Assembly (NCBI RefSeq): GCF_000758605.1
Contig: NZ_CP009282.1
Span: 4,650,001 to 4,714,000 of the forward strand
Source of the DNA: Paenibacillus sp. FSL R5-0912
Lineage (GTDB): Bacteria > Bacillota > Bacilli > Paenibacillales > Paenibacillaceae
Direction: 5' to 3'
DNA length: 64,000 nt
Below, one piece after another: positions 26,090 to 35,234 of this stretch (its first letter is position 1; each line of letters begins with the position of its first letter). The position numbers and the translations under genes are program-made. The notes below the pieces were generated by a model. The model had not been told where the DNA came from and did no database searches. It saw nothing but the letters and a program-made list of their open reading frames with translations.

Positions 26090-27508
26090 TTAATCCTGTT
26101 CTGCCATAGCCTCTTTGGGTGTACCGAAGAGATAAGTGGCGATGAATCCGCCAGCGTAAGCTGCAATTAAGCCTATTACGTATTTCAGCCATAATCCACC
26201 CGCAATCAAGGGAATTAACGCAACCCCGGAAGGACCAATGGCAATCGCTCCAACGTTGCCGAATAAACCAATGACCGCACCACCAATCCCACCGCCAATA
26301 CAAGCTGTAATGAACGGCCGGCCCAGCGGTAAGGTAACCCCGTAAATTAAGGGCTCGCCGATTCCCAGAATACCTACCGGAAGCGCACCTTTAATCATGT
26401 TCGTTAATGATTTATTCTTCTTGCAGCGAATCCATAAGGCAATTGAAGCCCCGACCTGACCCGCACCAGCCATAGCCAGCATCGGAAGCAACAGTGTCAT
26501 CCCTGAATCATTGATCATCTCAATGTGAATCGGCGTCAATACCTGATGCAGTCCTAACATAACAAGCGGAAGGAACGCTGCTCCTAGAACAAATCCCGAG
26601 AATGCACCGCCAACTTCTAACGTCCAGTTAATCGCTCCGATTAAATTACTGGAAATAAATCCGGCGAATGGCATAATGAAAAATATAGTAATCAGCCCCA
26701 CGACCAGCAAGGCGATTGTTGGTGTAACGATAATATCAACCGCATCAGGAATCACTTTTCGCAAATATTTCTCGACGATTGATAAAATCCATACGGCGAT
26801 GAGGACGCCGATAACTCCTCCTTGTCCTGCCGTTAAAGGCGCACCCGTAAATATATTAAAGATGGGCAGGTCCGCTGTAACCCCTGTTAAGAGCGTTACC
26901 CCGCCGATCACTCCCCCGAGAGCAGGAGTAGCTCCAAATTCTTTAGCGGCATTAATACCGACATAAATCACCAGGTAACTGAAAATTGCGTTTTTAATCA
27001 CATTTAAAATTGTTACATACTGCTGCCAGGTTGCAGTGTCTAAGTTGCCTGCTGTAATATTGTTAGCTAGAATCGAGCCAATTCCTGCAATTAATCCGGC
27101 TCCAACGAACGCAGGGATAAGCGGTATGAAAATATTTCCGATCTTCCGTAAAAAGTTTTTGAACGGAGTATCATTCTTCTTTTTAAGCTGCGCTTTCATA
27201 TGTGCGCCTTTAGCCTGTAATTGTTCAGCCGAAGTTGAAGGATCGCCCTCAGGCCCGCTGTTTTCCAACACTTTACCGAATTCTTCAGCTACCTTGGTCA
27301 CAACTCCTGGCCCGAGAATGACTTGATACGTTTCATCATCCACCACACCCAGAACCCCGTCGATTTGCTTCAAATCCGCTTCGGCGATCCGGCTGCGGTC
27401 CACAACCGTTACTCGAAGACGGGTCATGCAATGGGTATAAGAGGATACATTCGCACGGCCACCGATAGCCCCTAGTATTTTGACCGCTAAATCATGATAT
27501 TTACTCAT
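26090..27508 (-). CDS. murP: PTS MurNAc(-GlcNAc)-specific EIIBC component
   Basis: 472 residues. The EIIB domain has the phosphorylation Cys at position 27 (SSYTHCMTRLRV). After a linker comes a multi-span EIIC domain with the GIGEPLIYGVTLPLG sugar-site motif. There is no EIIA domain, so it needs EIIA-Glc from elsewhere. Substrate choice rests on the operon (murQ 26 bases upstream, mupG 19 bases downstream). Confidence 0.88.
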   Translation of the reverse strand: MSKYHDLAVKILGAIGGRANVSSYTHCMTRLRVTVVDRSRIAEADLKQIDGVLGVVDDETYQVILGPGVVTKVAEEFGKVLENSGPEGDPSTSAEQLQAKGAHMKAQLKKKNDTPFKNFLRKIGNIFIPLIPAFVGAGLIAGIGSILANNITAGNLDTATWQQYVTILNVIKNAIFSYLVIYVGINAAKEFGATPALGGVIGGVTLLTGVTADLPIFNIFTGAPLTAGQGGVIGVLIAVWILSIVEKYLRKVIPDAVDIIVTPTIALLVVGLITIFFIMPFAGFISSNLIGAINWTLEVGGAFSGFVLGAAFLPLVMLGLHQVLTPIHIEMINDSGMTLLLPMLAMAGAGQVGASIALWIRCKKNKSLTNMIKGALPVGILGIGEPLIYGVTLPLGRPFITACIGGGIGGAVIGLFGNVGAIAIGPSGVALIPLIAGGLWLKYVIGLIAAYAGGFIATYLFGTPKEAMAEQD

Positions 27509-27534
27509 GCTTGTGCCCCTTTCTTCTTACCTTA

Positions 27535-28422
27535 TTATTGAATCGCCTGACGGACGAAGCCTTGTGATTCTTCCAGCCGTTGCACAGCTTCTTCTTTAGT
27601 TAGCCCCGCAAGAATCATCACAATGGCAATTTTCGGTTTATGATCTGCCTGCTGCAGAACACTCTCCGCCGTTTCAGCGTCGCAATCTGTCGCATCCATA
27701 ACAATCCGTTTGGCACGTTCTACAAGCTTTTCATTGGTTAACTGTACATCCACCATTAAATTTCCATACACTTTTCCCGTACCGATCATCGAAGCTGTTG
27801 ACAGCATGTTGCAGATTAACTTTTGCGAACTGCCGGCTTTCAAACGTGTTGACCCGGTTAACACTTCCGGCCCATTTACGACTTCAATTGCAATCCCGGC
27901 AATTTTACCAATTGCTGAATCCTTGTTGCAGCTCACAGCTACAGTGGGTGTTCCTATAGAATTGGCATATTCTAATCCGCCGATAACATAGGGTGTGCGT
28001 CCGCTGGCAGCAATTCCAACGACTACATCTTTGGCGGACAGCTTGATATCCTGTAGATCCTGCACCCCTAATTGTTCGTTATCCTCTGCACCTTCGACCG
28101 CCTTGATGAACGCCCTCTCTCCTCCGGCAATTAACCCGATGACCTCCTCTGGTGTTGTTCCAAAGGTTGGCGGACATTCAACAGCATCCAGTAAGCCGAT
28201 ACGCCCGCTTGTTCCAGCCCCCATGTAAATTAAGCGTCCGCCTTGTTTGATCGCCATTGTAATCACCTCTACTGCTTTGGCAATTTGCGGAATTTCCTGT
28301 TTAACCGCCTTTGCGACCTTGTGATCTTCTTCATTCATCACTTCCAGAAGTTCAAGAGGAGTTAATTCATCCAGGTTCATTGTTTTCTTATTGCGGGTCT
28401 CTGTTGTCAAATGCTCTAACAT
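27535..28422 (-). CDS. murQ: N-acetylmuramic acid 6-phosphate etherase
   Basis: 295 residues, the family length. LTTETRN near the start, a SIS domain with IYMGAGTSGRIGLLDAVECPPTFG, and VLTGSTRLKAGSSQKL are MurQ signatures. It cleaves the lactyl ether of MurNAc 6-phosphate, giving GlcNAc 6-phosphate and lactate. First gene of the operon, with promoter and operator directly upstream. Confidence 0.95.
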   Translation of the reverse strand: MLEHLTTETRNKKTMNLDELTPLELLEVMNEEDHKVAKAVKQEIPQIAKAVEVITMAIKQGGRLIYMGAGTSGRIGLLDAVECPPTFGTTPEEVIGLIAGGERAFIKAVEGAEDNEQLGVQDLQDIKLSAKDVVVGIAASGRTPYVIGGLEYANSIGTPTVAVSCNKDSAIGKIAGIAIEVVNGPEVLTGSTRLKAGSSQKLICNMLSTASMIGTGKVYGNLMVDVQLTNEKLVERAKRIVMDATDCDAETAESVLQQADHKPKIAIVMILAGLTKEEAVQRLEESQGFVRQAIQ

Positions 28423-28449
28423 GATTTCCTCATCATCCTTTTCTGTTTA

Positions 28450-28463
28450 TGAAATCGCTCTCT
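28450..28463. promoter_or_regulatory. Candidate cre (CcpA) site
   Basis: TGAAATCGCTCTCT fits the catabolite-responsive consensus TGWAANCGNTNWCA at all but the last base. It overlaps the expected transcription start of murQ, which fits catabolite repression. Confidence 0.5.
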
Positions 28464-28469
28464 AAGTGA

Positions 28470-28498
28470 AGAATAACATCACTGAAATAATATTTCAA
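28470..28498 (-). promoter_or_regulatory. murQ promoter overlapped by a palindromic operator
   Basis: On the minus strand TTGAAA, a 17-base spacer and TATTCT form a good SigA promoter. The perfect palindrome TGAAATA-A-TATTTCA (28483-28497) covers the spacer and -35, as expected for a repressor such as the MurR encoded in the operon. Confidence 0.65.
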
Positions 28499-28621
28499 TA
28501 TAAATTTTATTTAGTTAAAATTAAATATCACCGGGAGGTTAAAGGGTAAGATTAACGTGTGCACTTGAGCGGACGCTGCGCGAACGGACTGTTTAAGCGG
28601 AAAGCGAATCTTCAATCTTTT

Positions 28622-28760
28622 AAAAGCACAAAAAAAGAAACCGCTCCTGTGTAAAATGGAAGTACAACCTAACCATTTCAAATCAAAGGAGAAGTTTCTT
28701 ACTTTTGTACATTCAACAAACCATGGACCAACCCAATTACAACCCACCCAACCGGTACAT
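28622..28760 (+). mobile_element. Remnant of the 5' end of an IS (IS1182-like)
   Basis: AAGAAACCGCTCC and GGAGAAGTTTCTT are near-inverted and precede AAAGGAG and a TTG-started frame LYIQQTMDQPNY. I recall this opening from IS1182-type transposases (YIQ..MDQ). The frame is lost within about 20 codons, so only a stub remains, touching the 3' end of the neighbouring gene. The rest of 28499-28736 shows no gene. Confidence 0.4.
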
Positions 28761-29894
28761 AAAAGTCTTACTTTCCTTCTTACTGCCTGTAAACTTGAAC
28801 CGCAATTCTGATTTATCATCATTACTCCCTGCGAACTCAATCCCATCGTATTTAAATCCCGTCATATCCAACGGATCAATTCCGAATTCCTTGTAGAGGA
28901 GGATTGCCCGGTTAGCTCCGGTATCAATTAACGTCAGGAAGCCTTCTTGTGAGGAGCGGGCAACCAGATAATTCTCACCTATGGCTTCAATGGCGTAGGT
29001 TTGATCCGGCGTACCTGCCAGCTTCGATACGTTCCAGGCTTGCAGGACGGAAGCATCCGGCGCAATCAGCCGGACCGTGTGGCCATCGTTCATAACGGCG
29101 TTACCGCCATATGACTTCAGCTCCAGAGGGGAGAACTGCCAGTAATGGGCAGTGGATTGGCGCAGGATGGCCCCATTTTTGACAAAAAGGTTGAATACCG
29201 TAAGGTTGACCGAAGGTTCACCGCTCGAATTCTGAATCGTCACCAAATCCGCATCTTTTGAAATCTTCACCGATGTCAGCCGTGTACCCGCAATATAATA
29301 AGGTTCAAGCTTGGCTGCAGAGGCGCCCATAGAGTGAACCACTCCTGCTGCATCCCGCTTATATAAAGTGCCGTTCACCCCGTTTAAGAAATACGCGTCT
29401 TTACTGGTCTGGCCGTCACCGACAAATTCAGGATAACTGATGAGCGCCTCCCGGCTGTCCTCATTCCATTTCAGCGAGCCGCCAATGGCATCATTCACGA
29501 ACCGCAGTGGGATGTAGAGCTGCTTATTCACCTGCTGGAAGGCTGCGGAATAAGTGATTTGCTTCCCGTTCACCATTGCAATGCGGCTCCCGATCTTCAT
29601 GCTGCCCTTCGTGAATAGATTCCCGATGGTGATCAATTTCGAATGTTCATCGTAACTGACCGTTGCCCCCCTGACATATAGCATGTCCAGCGAGAGCATC
29701 ACCGTTCCATTCATTAGGGTGGCTCCTCCTGCTGAAGAGGTGATCTGCGAGTTGTTCAAATAGATACGGATAGCCGGTAAGTTCGCGGTCTGTGCTGTAC
29801 TAGTAGCTGCTGCTTCCATAGCGGGGGGATGAACAACGCCCGTTACAAGAACACTAAGACCAATGATCTGCAGAATTTTCTTAAAAGTAATCAT
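28737..29894 (-). CDS. Secreted protein with copper amine oxidase N-terminal-like domain
   Basis: 385 residues with a signal peptide (ILQIIGLSVLVTGVV...AMEAAA). The segment IYLNNSQI...VMLSLDMLYVRGATVSYDE...YIPLRFVNDAIGGSLKWNEDSREALI is the stalk domain named after copper amine oxidases, common in surface proteins of Paenibacillus. The rest is beta-rich and of unknown function; no amine oxidase catalytic domain is present. Its stop lies inside the IS stub, so the last residues may not be original. Confidence 0.75.
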   Translation of the reverse strand: MITFKKILQIIGLSVLVTGVVHPPAMEAAATSTAQTANLPAIRIYLNNSQITSSAGGATLMNGTVMLSLDMLYVRGATVSYDEHSKLITIGNLFTKGSMKIGSRIAMVNGKQITYSAAFQQVNKQLYIPLRFVNDAIGGSLKWNEDSREALISYPEFVGDGQTSKDAYFLNGVNGTLYKRDAAGVVHSMGASAAKLEPYYIAGTRLTSVKISKDADLVTIQNSSGEPSVNLTVFNLFVKNGAILRQSTAHYWQFSPLELKSYGGNAVMNDGHTVRLIAPDASVLQAWNVSKLAGTPDQTYAIEAIGENYLVARSSQEGFLTLIDTGANRAILLYKEFGIDPLDMTGFKYDGIEFAGSNDDKSELRFKFTGSKKESKTFMYRLGGL

Positions 29895-30016
29895 AAAGAG
29901 CCCCTTCTTTCTCAGAAAATACCATATCTCAAATCATAGCACAAACCAGACGGAACACCAGAAATTTAATGGCAGACTGAGAAATGCCAAGAAAGCGGGC
30001 AGTAAGTATCAGTAAA

Positions 30017-31126
30017 CTATCTTATTTCTTGACGGACACCCGAGGCGCTTGCCTTACGAATCGAATCCATCAGACGATGCAACCGGACCGCCTGGGTGAA
30101 ATCAGGCAATTCCACCTCTTCCCCGTCAAGCCGCTGCGCCAATCGGGCGTAGAGATGAGCTACATTGTATCCGGGACCGGGGAGCAGCTGATGTACCTGT
30201 GATGCATACACATCCGGCGTTTCCAGCATCTCTGTCTCACCGGAAGGACGGGCGAGCTGCAGCGTCAGCCGGTCCATCTGAAACATCAGCTGATCCCGCG
30301 GAGTGATGACCAGTTCACCATCGGTTCCGATGATCCTCAGCGTAAATCCGGGGGCACCACCATTGACGAACTGTGCCGAAACAAGTGCATTCTGTGCCAG
30401 TTTCCCGCTAACGAGCACGTGATCCGGTGCATTTGCGGTCACTGATTCACCAGTCTCCAGTACGTGAACTTCAGGGTATTGCGTATCCAGCTTACCAGAC
30501 ACCTCAACGAACGGCGATACCATATATTCAATTGCATCAAGCACATGTGCAGCACCAATCGTCAGCTGGTCTGCCCCGTTAGCTTCATCCAGCAGATAGA
30601 CATGTGCCTGGTCCACTGTTCCGTTCGAGGTCGGAAATACAGGCAGACTAACCATTATATTCACAGCTAATACACGGCCAATAGCACCTTCAGCGACCAA
30701 GTCCCTGATGTAGCGGACAGTTGGATTGCCCCGTGCCTGAAGACCCACTACATGCTTCACTCCCCGTTCTTCCGCAAGTTCAAGTAGCACCTCCGCTTCC
30801 GCAGTAGTCCGGGCAAGCGGCCATTCACTGTACACATGTTTACCGGCATCCAGGGCTTCCCGGATCAGCCGGTCATGTTCGGGTACTTTTACAGTTACCA
30901 CTACTACGTCAATTCCGTCCTGCTTGGCCATCTCCGATGTACTACTATAGGAAGAGCCAATGCCGTGGAGCTCAGCCGCCGCCTGTGCACTCTCTAATCG
31001 TGTGCCGACTACGGCCTTCACCTCATATGCCTCAAGCGCTGCGAGCGCAGGAATATGAGCCACTCCACCCCATCCGCCTGCTCCGACGATTCCTGTTCCC
31101 CATGAATTTCTTGTCCCCATAGCCAT
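30017..31126 (-). CDS. Gfo/Idh/MocA-family oxidoreductase (Gal80-like)
   Basis: 369 residues. The N-terminal Rossmann fold has GIVGAGGWGGVAHIPAL. The usual EKP motif appears as SEWPLA (around residue 97), the form seen in Gal80-like members. The C-terminal part is the expected alpha/beta domain. It probably oxidises or reduces a sugar or related polyol with NAD(P); the substrate cannot be told. Divergent from an HxlR regulator 123 bases away. Confidence 0.8.
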   Translation of the reverse strand: MAMGTRNSWGTGIVGAGGWGGVAHIPALAALEAYEVKAVVGTRLESAQAAAELHGIGSSYSSTSEMAKQDGIDVVVVTVKVPEHDRLIREALDAGKHVYSEWPLARTTAEAEVLLELAEERGVKHVVGLQARGNPTVRYIRDLVAEGAIGRVLAVNIMVSLPVFPTSNGTVDQAHVYLLDEANGADQLTIGAAHVLDAIEYMVSPFVEVSGKLDTQYPEVHVLETGESVTANAPDHVLVSGKLAQNALVSAQFVNGGAPGFTLRIIGTDGELVITPRDQLMFQMDRLTLQLARPSGETEMLETPDVYASQVHQLLPGPGYNVAHLYARLAQRLDGEEVELPDFTQAVRLHRLMDSIRKASASGVRQEIR

Positions 31127-31191
31127 ATATTATTACCTCCACATTTAGCGTTGTACTGACACGATTGAATATAACCTTTATAATCAAAACA

Positions 31192-31223
31192 AAAAAGTAC
31201 GCACTTTTTCGTAATATAGTTAC
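31192..31223. promoter_or_regulatory. Candidate HxlR operator between divergent genes
   Basis: AAAAAGT-ACGC-ACTTTTT is a perfect inverted repeat. It is followed at once by GTAATATAGTTAC, itself a small dyad. Both lie 26-57 bases before the HxlR start, a natural place for autoregulation and control of the oxidoreductase. Confidence 0.4.
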
Positions 31224-31248
31224 CAATCGGGTACGTTGAAGGAGATCG

Positions 31249-31602
31249 ATGATTATGACACATAAAAAGTACCACAACCCTACGGAAGCCACCCTGGAGC
31301 GGATCGGCGGCAAGTGGAAAACAGCGATTCTCTGCCTGCTGGCCGAGCAAGGAGCAATGCGCAACGGGGAAATCCTGCGCACGCTGTCACCGGTCACCCA
31401 AAAAATGCTCACCCAGCAGCTTAAAGAGCTTGAAGCAGACGGGCTTATTCTCCGGACCGTATTCCCTGAAGTGCCTCCAAAAGTGGTATATGAGCTGACG
31501 GACAGCGGAAGGTCAATCAGGATGGTTCTTGATCCGCTGTGTGAATGGGGCAAACGGTTTGTTAATACAGTAAACCGGGACACCCGCACGGGAATTGAAT
31601 AA
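31249..31602 (+). CDS. HxlR-family winged-helix regulator
   Basis: 117 residues; AAGGAG before the ATG. TLERIGGKWKTAILCLLAEQGAMRNGEILRTL and the MLTQQLKELEADGLILRTVFPEVPPKVVYELT wing are HxlR hallmarks. There is no Cys in the N-terminal position used by redox sensors of the family; a single Cys lies at residue 25 (ILCLLA). Probably controls the divergent oxidoreductase. Confidence 0.88.
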   Translation: MIMTHKKYHNPTEATLERIGGKWKTAILCLLAEQGAMRNGEILRTLSPVTQKMLTQQLKELEADGLILRTVFPEVPPKVVYELTDSGRSIRMVLDPLCEWGKRFVNTVNRDTRTGIE

Positions 31603-31689
31603 ATCAAAAAAAGCTCCTATCATCTAAAATGAAAGAAGCTCCTTCACCGGCGGATTACGCATCCTCCAGTACAGATCACTTTATGTATG

Positions 31690-32049
31690 TCAAGCCTTAA
31701 ATAAAATAACAATTTCGGTAATCAGGATCAGCCCGGCAGCAGACACGCCAAGTGAATTAATGATTGTCAGTGCGTCCGGGTAATTCTCTTTCCGAAACTG
31801 TGAACAGAGCGAAACCGTCCATAATACGCTGAAAAAAAGTCCGGCCGACCCGCAGCCCTGCTCGTTCAGAACCTGTCTTCTGCGCTGAAAGAACCGGCCC
31901 AGCCCGGCAAAAGTGAACACCATATAAATGATAAGCTCAGCCGATGAAATGGCAAGGACCTCGCCTGCAGAAAAAAGATGCATTAATGCGTACTGAATGC
32001 TAAAACCCATAATTACTAGCATGTTAAAGGAAACCTTGTGTAACCTCAA
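31690..32049 (-). CDS. Small multi-span membrane protein, unknown
   Basis: 119 residues with about four hydrophobic segments (LVIMGFSIQYALMHLF; ISSAELIIYMVFTFAGL; AGLFFSVLWTVSL; LGVSAAGLILITEIVILF). Not recognised. It stands alone between the HxlR gene and a terminator at 32201. The stretch 32050-32200 holds only its probable promoter region. Confidence 0.6.
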   Translation of the reverse strand: MRLHKVSFNMLVIMGFSIQYALMHLFSAGEVLAISSAELIIYMVFTFAGLGRFFQRRRQVLNEQGCGSAGLFFSVLWTVSLCSQFRKENYPDALTIINSLGVSAAGLILITEIVILFKA

Positions 32050-32200
32050 GTCTTCTTCCTCCCTTTGCGTAATAATGTATACAGCATTTAGATAACGCTT
32101 ACATTATAATTGTAAACGTTTTCCTTTTCTGTGATTAATGACGCTTCCGGCCTATAGGATACTATGCATTATGGGTCTTATCAGCCAAAAATACATACAA

Positions 32201-32234
32201 AAAAACCGGACTGCATCGGTAGCAGCCCGGTTTC
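32201..32234 (-). terminator. Terminator of the phosphotransferase gene
   Basis: AAACCGG-A-CTGC/GCAG-C-CCGGTTT stem with a 7-base loop. The minus-strand reading ends in a long T run. It serves the gene that stops at 32372; 32235-32371 has no gene that I can support. Confidence 0.75.
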
Positions 32235-32371
32235 TCTACAGATTCATAAATAGATCATGATTATTTATTCATCACCGCAGTTCGGTTAGAGGTCTTGTAT
32301 GTCTGCACAAAAGCCTCATATTGCACCGCCCGTTCCACAACTTGGTACCAGGCTTCACCACCGCTGCCTTT

Positions 32372-33385
32372 TTACCATACATTAACAATAGGTTCGTTAT
32401 GCTCAAGCCGCTCTCTGCTTTCGCTGATCCAATCCTTGAACCATTGATTATCTGATGAACTGAAGGATTCGTCACCGTCGAAATTCCGGTATGCCCCGAT
32501 GTAAACAATCAGTTCTCTGAGCTTCAGGAACACAGGGATTTGCTTCAGCCAATACGGCTCCAAGGTGTTCTCCCGGCTGTACCCCTTCATAAAATGATCC
32601 ATAAACCGGAGAGCCTGTTCCTCACGGTGGTCCCGGCCCTCTTCCCCGCCGTATACATAGACCAGATAATATAGCTGAATGGCGATATCCTCTACAAACC
32701 AACTGTACTGCGCCTCATCGAAATCGAATAACGTGATCTTGCCTTGATCACTCACATGGAAATTCCCGAACCCCATATCCCCATGGATAAGTCCGTAAGC
32801 CTCTCTATCCTTCGGAAATTTATGGATGGTCTCTGTGATGCTGTAATAAGTCTCTCGTACGTGATGGTGCGAGGGGGGCAGAATATCGATATTTTGCAGA
32901 TAATAATTGAGATTCCAGTCATGCCGCCGCACAGAGGCATCCGGATTGTCATACCGCTTGGCAAGCACATGCATCTTCCCTGTAATCCGGCCCAGCTCCT
33001 CATAGGTGGCGTTATCGTTCAGGCATTCGGGATAGCCGATCCTGTTGCCATGGGCTTTGTCAAAGCAGGCGGCAATAAAACACATCTCCGGCGTTTCTAT
33101 AACTTCAGTCCAATTACCATCCTCAGAAAGAATCGGACCCGACGCTGAGATTCCGTTCCCGGTTAGATAGATAATCCAGTCCAGCTCTGCTCTAACCTGC
33201 TCTGCAGTCCGGTGCATTCCTGGAGTAATTCTTAGAATATACAATTCACCGCTCCGCTGGTATTCGTACACGAAGTTCTGAAACCCGCCTATGTAAGTTA
33301 ACTCATCAGGGTTGATTTCATAGCGGCTTGCGGCAATACGCATAATATCTTTCTGTTCAAATATGTCCCTAATAGCATTTTCCAT
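32372..33385 (-). CDS. Aminoglycoside phosphotransferase-like kinase
   Basis: 337 residues from the ATG at 33385, preceded by GGAGGG; a longer frame to 33508 adds a hydrophobic stretch but lacks a ribosome site. GLIHGDMGFGNFHV (catalytic HGD) and ITLFDFDEAQYSWFVEDIA (metal-binding DFD) are the APH/choline-kinase-fold motifs. The substrate is unknown; members phosphorylate antibiotics, homoserine or choline. Confidence 0.8.
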   Translation of the reverse strand: MENAIRDIFEQKDIMRIAASRYEINPDELTYIGGFQNFVYEYQRSGELYILRITPGMHRTAEQVRAELDWIIYLTGNGISASGPILSEDGNWTEVIETPEMCFIAACFDKAHGNRIGYPECLNDNATYEELGRITGKMHVLAKRYDNPDASVRRHDWNLNYYLQNIDILPPSHHHVRETYYSITETIHKFPKDREAYGLIHGDMGFGNFHVSDQGKITLFDFDEAQYSWFVEDIAIQLYYLVYVYGGEEGRDHREEQALRFMDHFMKGYSRENTLEPYWLKQIPVFLKLRELIVYIGAYRNFDGDESFSSSDNQWFKDWISESRERLEHNEPIVNVW

Positions 33386-33604
33386 TTGTGTATCCCTCCG
33401 GTGACTTAGTTCGACTGCAATAGCGACTATAAAACTAGTAAAAAGCATCATCACACTGACGGGTGCCCAAATTCTACTCTCCCGGACACTACGTGTAATG
33501 ATATTCAAGATGGATGAGTGTCTTATGAATTATCATAGACAATGTGGATGCAAAAAACCATAATGATTGTATATAAATGGTTTTTTATGAACAGGAGAGC
33601 AATT

Positions 33605-34117
33605 ATGAAATTATCAGAAGCGTTTAAGACGGAGCGGCTGCACTTCCGCTTGCTGAATGTAGAGGATATTGATGTAGTGTATAGACAATTCTCAGACCCG
33701 GAGATGTGCAAACATTTCAGCGAACCGCCCTGTAGCTATGAAGAAGCCATAGAAATCATTGAACATTACGCCAGTCCAGAGGGAAAAGGCCATCACCGTT
33801 ACGGCATGTTCGATATTGAAACGGATGCATTTATCGGGACCTGCGGCTATCATTACTGGGATCGTGAGCTGAAACAAGTCGAGATCGGCTATGATATCTG
33901 GAAAGATTACTGGAGACAGGGATATATGTCGGAAGCCTTACCTGTACTCATTAAGCTCTGCTTCGAGCATCTTAACGTAGATTGTATTTATATCTTGACC
34001 CATCCACACAATGCTGCATCAATAGCCAGTGTGCGCAAGTTTGGATTTGAAGTGTGTGAACCCTGCAGAAGCGTTGATGAGGAACCCCAGGTGTGCATGA
34101 AGTTGATGCGGGGGTAA
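33605..34117 (+). CDS. GNAT N-acetyltransferase (RimJ/RimL-like)
   Basis: 170 residues from the ATG at 33605, preceded by AGGAG; an upstream start would lengthen it without a ribosome site. TERLHFRLLNVEDIDVVYRQF, IGTCGYHYWDRELKQVEIGYDIWKDYWRQGYMSEAL and NAASIASVRKFGFE are the acetyl-CoA fold motifs of the group that modifies protein N-termini or small molecules. Confidence 0.85.
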   Translation: MKLSEAFKTERLHFRLLNVEDIDVVYRQFSDPEMCKHFSEPPCSYEEAIEIIEHYASPEGKGHHRYGMFDIETDAFIGTCGYHYWDRELKQVEIGYDIWKDYWRQGYMSEALPVLIKLCFEHLNVDCIYILTHPHNAASIASVRKFGFEVCEPCRSVDEEPQVCMKLMRG

Positions 34118-34180
34118 GTGGGCTTATTAATGAGGAGCAGAAAACGGCTACTTCATCTAATTCTTTATACTGGACTCATA

Positions 34181-34222
34181 AAAAAACAAGGTACCTTTGT
34201 TTAGACAAAGATACCTTGTTAA
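34181..34222 (-). terminator. Terminator of the SHOCT gene
   Basis: ACAAGGTA-C-CTTTGT/ACAAAG-A-TACCTTGT stem with a TTAG-like loop and a minus-strand TTTTTT tail, 13 bases beyond the stop at 34235. It probably also ends the converging acetyltransferase transcript. Confidence 0.8.
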
Positions 34223-34234
34223 CTAAAGGTGGAT

Positions 34235-34675
34235 TTATAGCCCCAGAATCTGTTTTTTCTTGGCTTCGAATTCTTCCGTAGTAATAATACCTGAATCCCT
34301 AAGCTCAGCGAGCTGTCTCAGATCATCGATCGATCCGGCCGGAGCAGGAGGAGCTTGGCGATTGCTTCTTCCGGATTTATAGCTTGCAATATATTCACGA
34401 ATTTTTTCGGCGGTTTTCATTTTACCAGGCTGAATCAGCACAACGTTCGCGCTTGCCCCTTTAAGATTATCCTTTTTGGATGTTTGCAGGCCCGGTGTAA
34501 TGACTTGTAAATAAGGTACTTTTAGAAAAGGTTTAACTATACTGATTGTTACTACCGAATCCAGAGGAATTGTTTGAGTTTGTCCTCCTAATTTCTGTAC
34601 ATTACTTGGCTTAATTACTAGGTAATCCTCATAGAGTTCGAGAGATGATGAACCCCCGCTGATCTGATGTATCAT
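34235..34675 (-). CDS. SHOCT-domain protein
   Basis: 146 residues from the ATG at 34675, chosen for its GAGGTGG; an upstream GTG overlaps that site. The N-terminal 90 residues resemble a PH-like beta domain (LELYEDYLVIKPSNV...TIPLDSVVTISIVKP). A linker leads to the short C-terminal SHOCT helix pair DDLRQLAELRDSGIITTEEFEAKKKQIL. The function is unknown; SHOCT may mediate oligomer formation or membrane contact. Confidence 0.8.
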   Translation of the reverse strand: MIHQISGGSSSLELYEDYLVIKPSNVQKLGGQTQTIPLDSVVTISIVKPFLKVPYLQVITPGLQTSKKDNLKGASANVVLIQPGKMKTAEKIREYIASYKSGRSNRQAPPAPAGSIDDLRQLAELRDSGIITTEEFEAKKKQILGL

Positions 34676-34781
34676 ATTATCCACCTCATATTCAAGATGG
34701 GTCTATCTTAGCATATTTTTCTATATTATTGCTATATTTATCATTTACTCCAAATTTAAAATAAGCTAAACAACTTATTAA

Positions 34782-35156
34782 TTATCGAAGATAAATCCGC
34801 CCCAGCACCGCCTCCACCTCAGCCAGATTCTCCAGAACCCCTTCCCGCTGCCTGCCCAGCTCCGCAATACTGATGTCGATGGCATGCACACGTTCCTGCA
34901 GTATGTCACGGGCGAAGCGGAGCACCCCCGCTGTCCCGCAGCCGGATTGCGCCTTATGTCGGAACAGACATTGAATCTCCTTCACCGCAAAGCCCCACTG
35001 CTTCAGCTGTGCGATGGCCTGGAAATCCCGGACTTCCTTCTCTCCAAAAGAATAACGGTTCCCCTTAAGCTCCGGTCCCAGCAAAGACAGCTCCATGTAG
35101 TAGCGCACGGTATCCGCCGTTGTCCCCATCTCTCTGACAAACGCTCCAATTTGCAT
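34782..35156 (-). CDS. MerR-family regulator
   Basis: 124 residues from the ATG at 35156 (GGAGGA upstream). IGAFVREMGTTADTVRYYMELSLLGPEL is the MerR helix-turn-helix, although the usual YYE is YYM. The coiled coil and a C-terminal helix follow. A Cys pair (CLFRHKAQSGCG) could bind a metal or thiol. Divergent from a small membrane protein across a perfect palindrome. Confidence 0.85.
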   Translation of the reverse strand: MQIGAFVREMGTTADTVRYYMELSLLGPELKGNRYSFGEKEVRDFQAIAQLKQWGFAVKEIQCLFRHKAQSGCGTAGVLRFARDILQERVHAIDISIAELGRQREGVLENLAEVEAVLGRIYLR

Positions 35157-35175
35157 CGTCCTCCGCCCCCCTTGC

Positions 35176-35193
35176 CATGGGGTTAACCCCATG
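35176..35193. promoter_or_regulatory. Perfect 18-bp palindrome between merR gene and membrane gene
   Basis: CATGGGGTTAACCCCATG is fully symmetric and lies 20 bases before the MerR start. A TATAAT (minus strand, 35206-35211) is beside it. A likely MerR operator serving one or both genes. Confidence 0.6.
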
Positions 35194-35234
35194 TGATTAA
35201 CTCGTATTATATCCCACTGCAAGGAGGAACAAGA

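Noticed and set aside
32372..33508. N-terminal membrane anchor on the phosphotransferase
   Set aside because: The hydrophobic stretch lies upstream of the ATG at 33385, which has a strong ribosome site. The longer frame is probably not translated.
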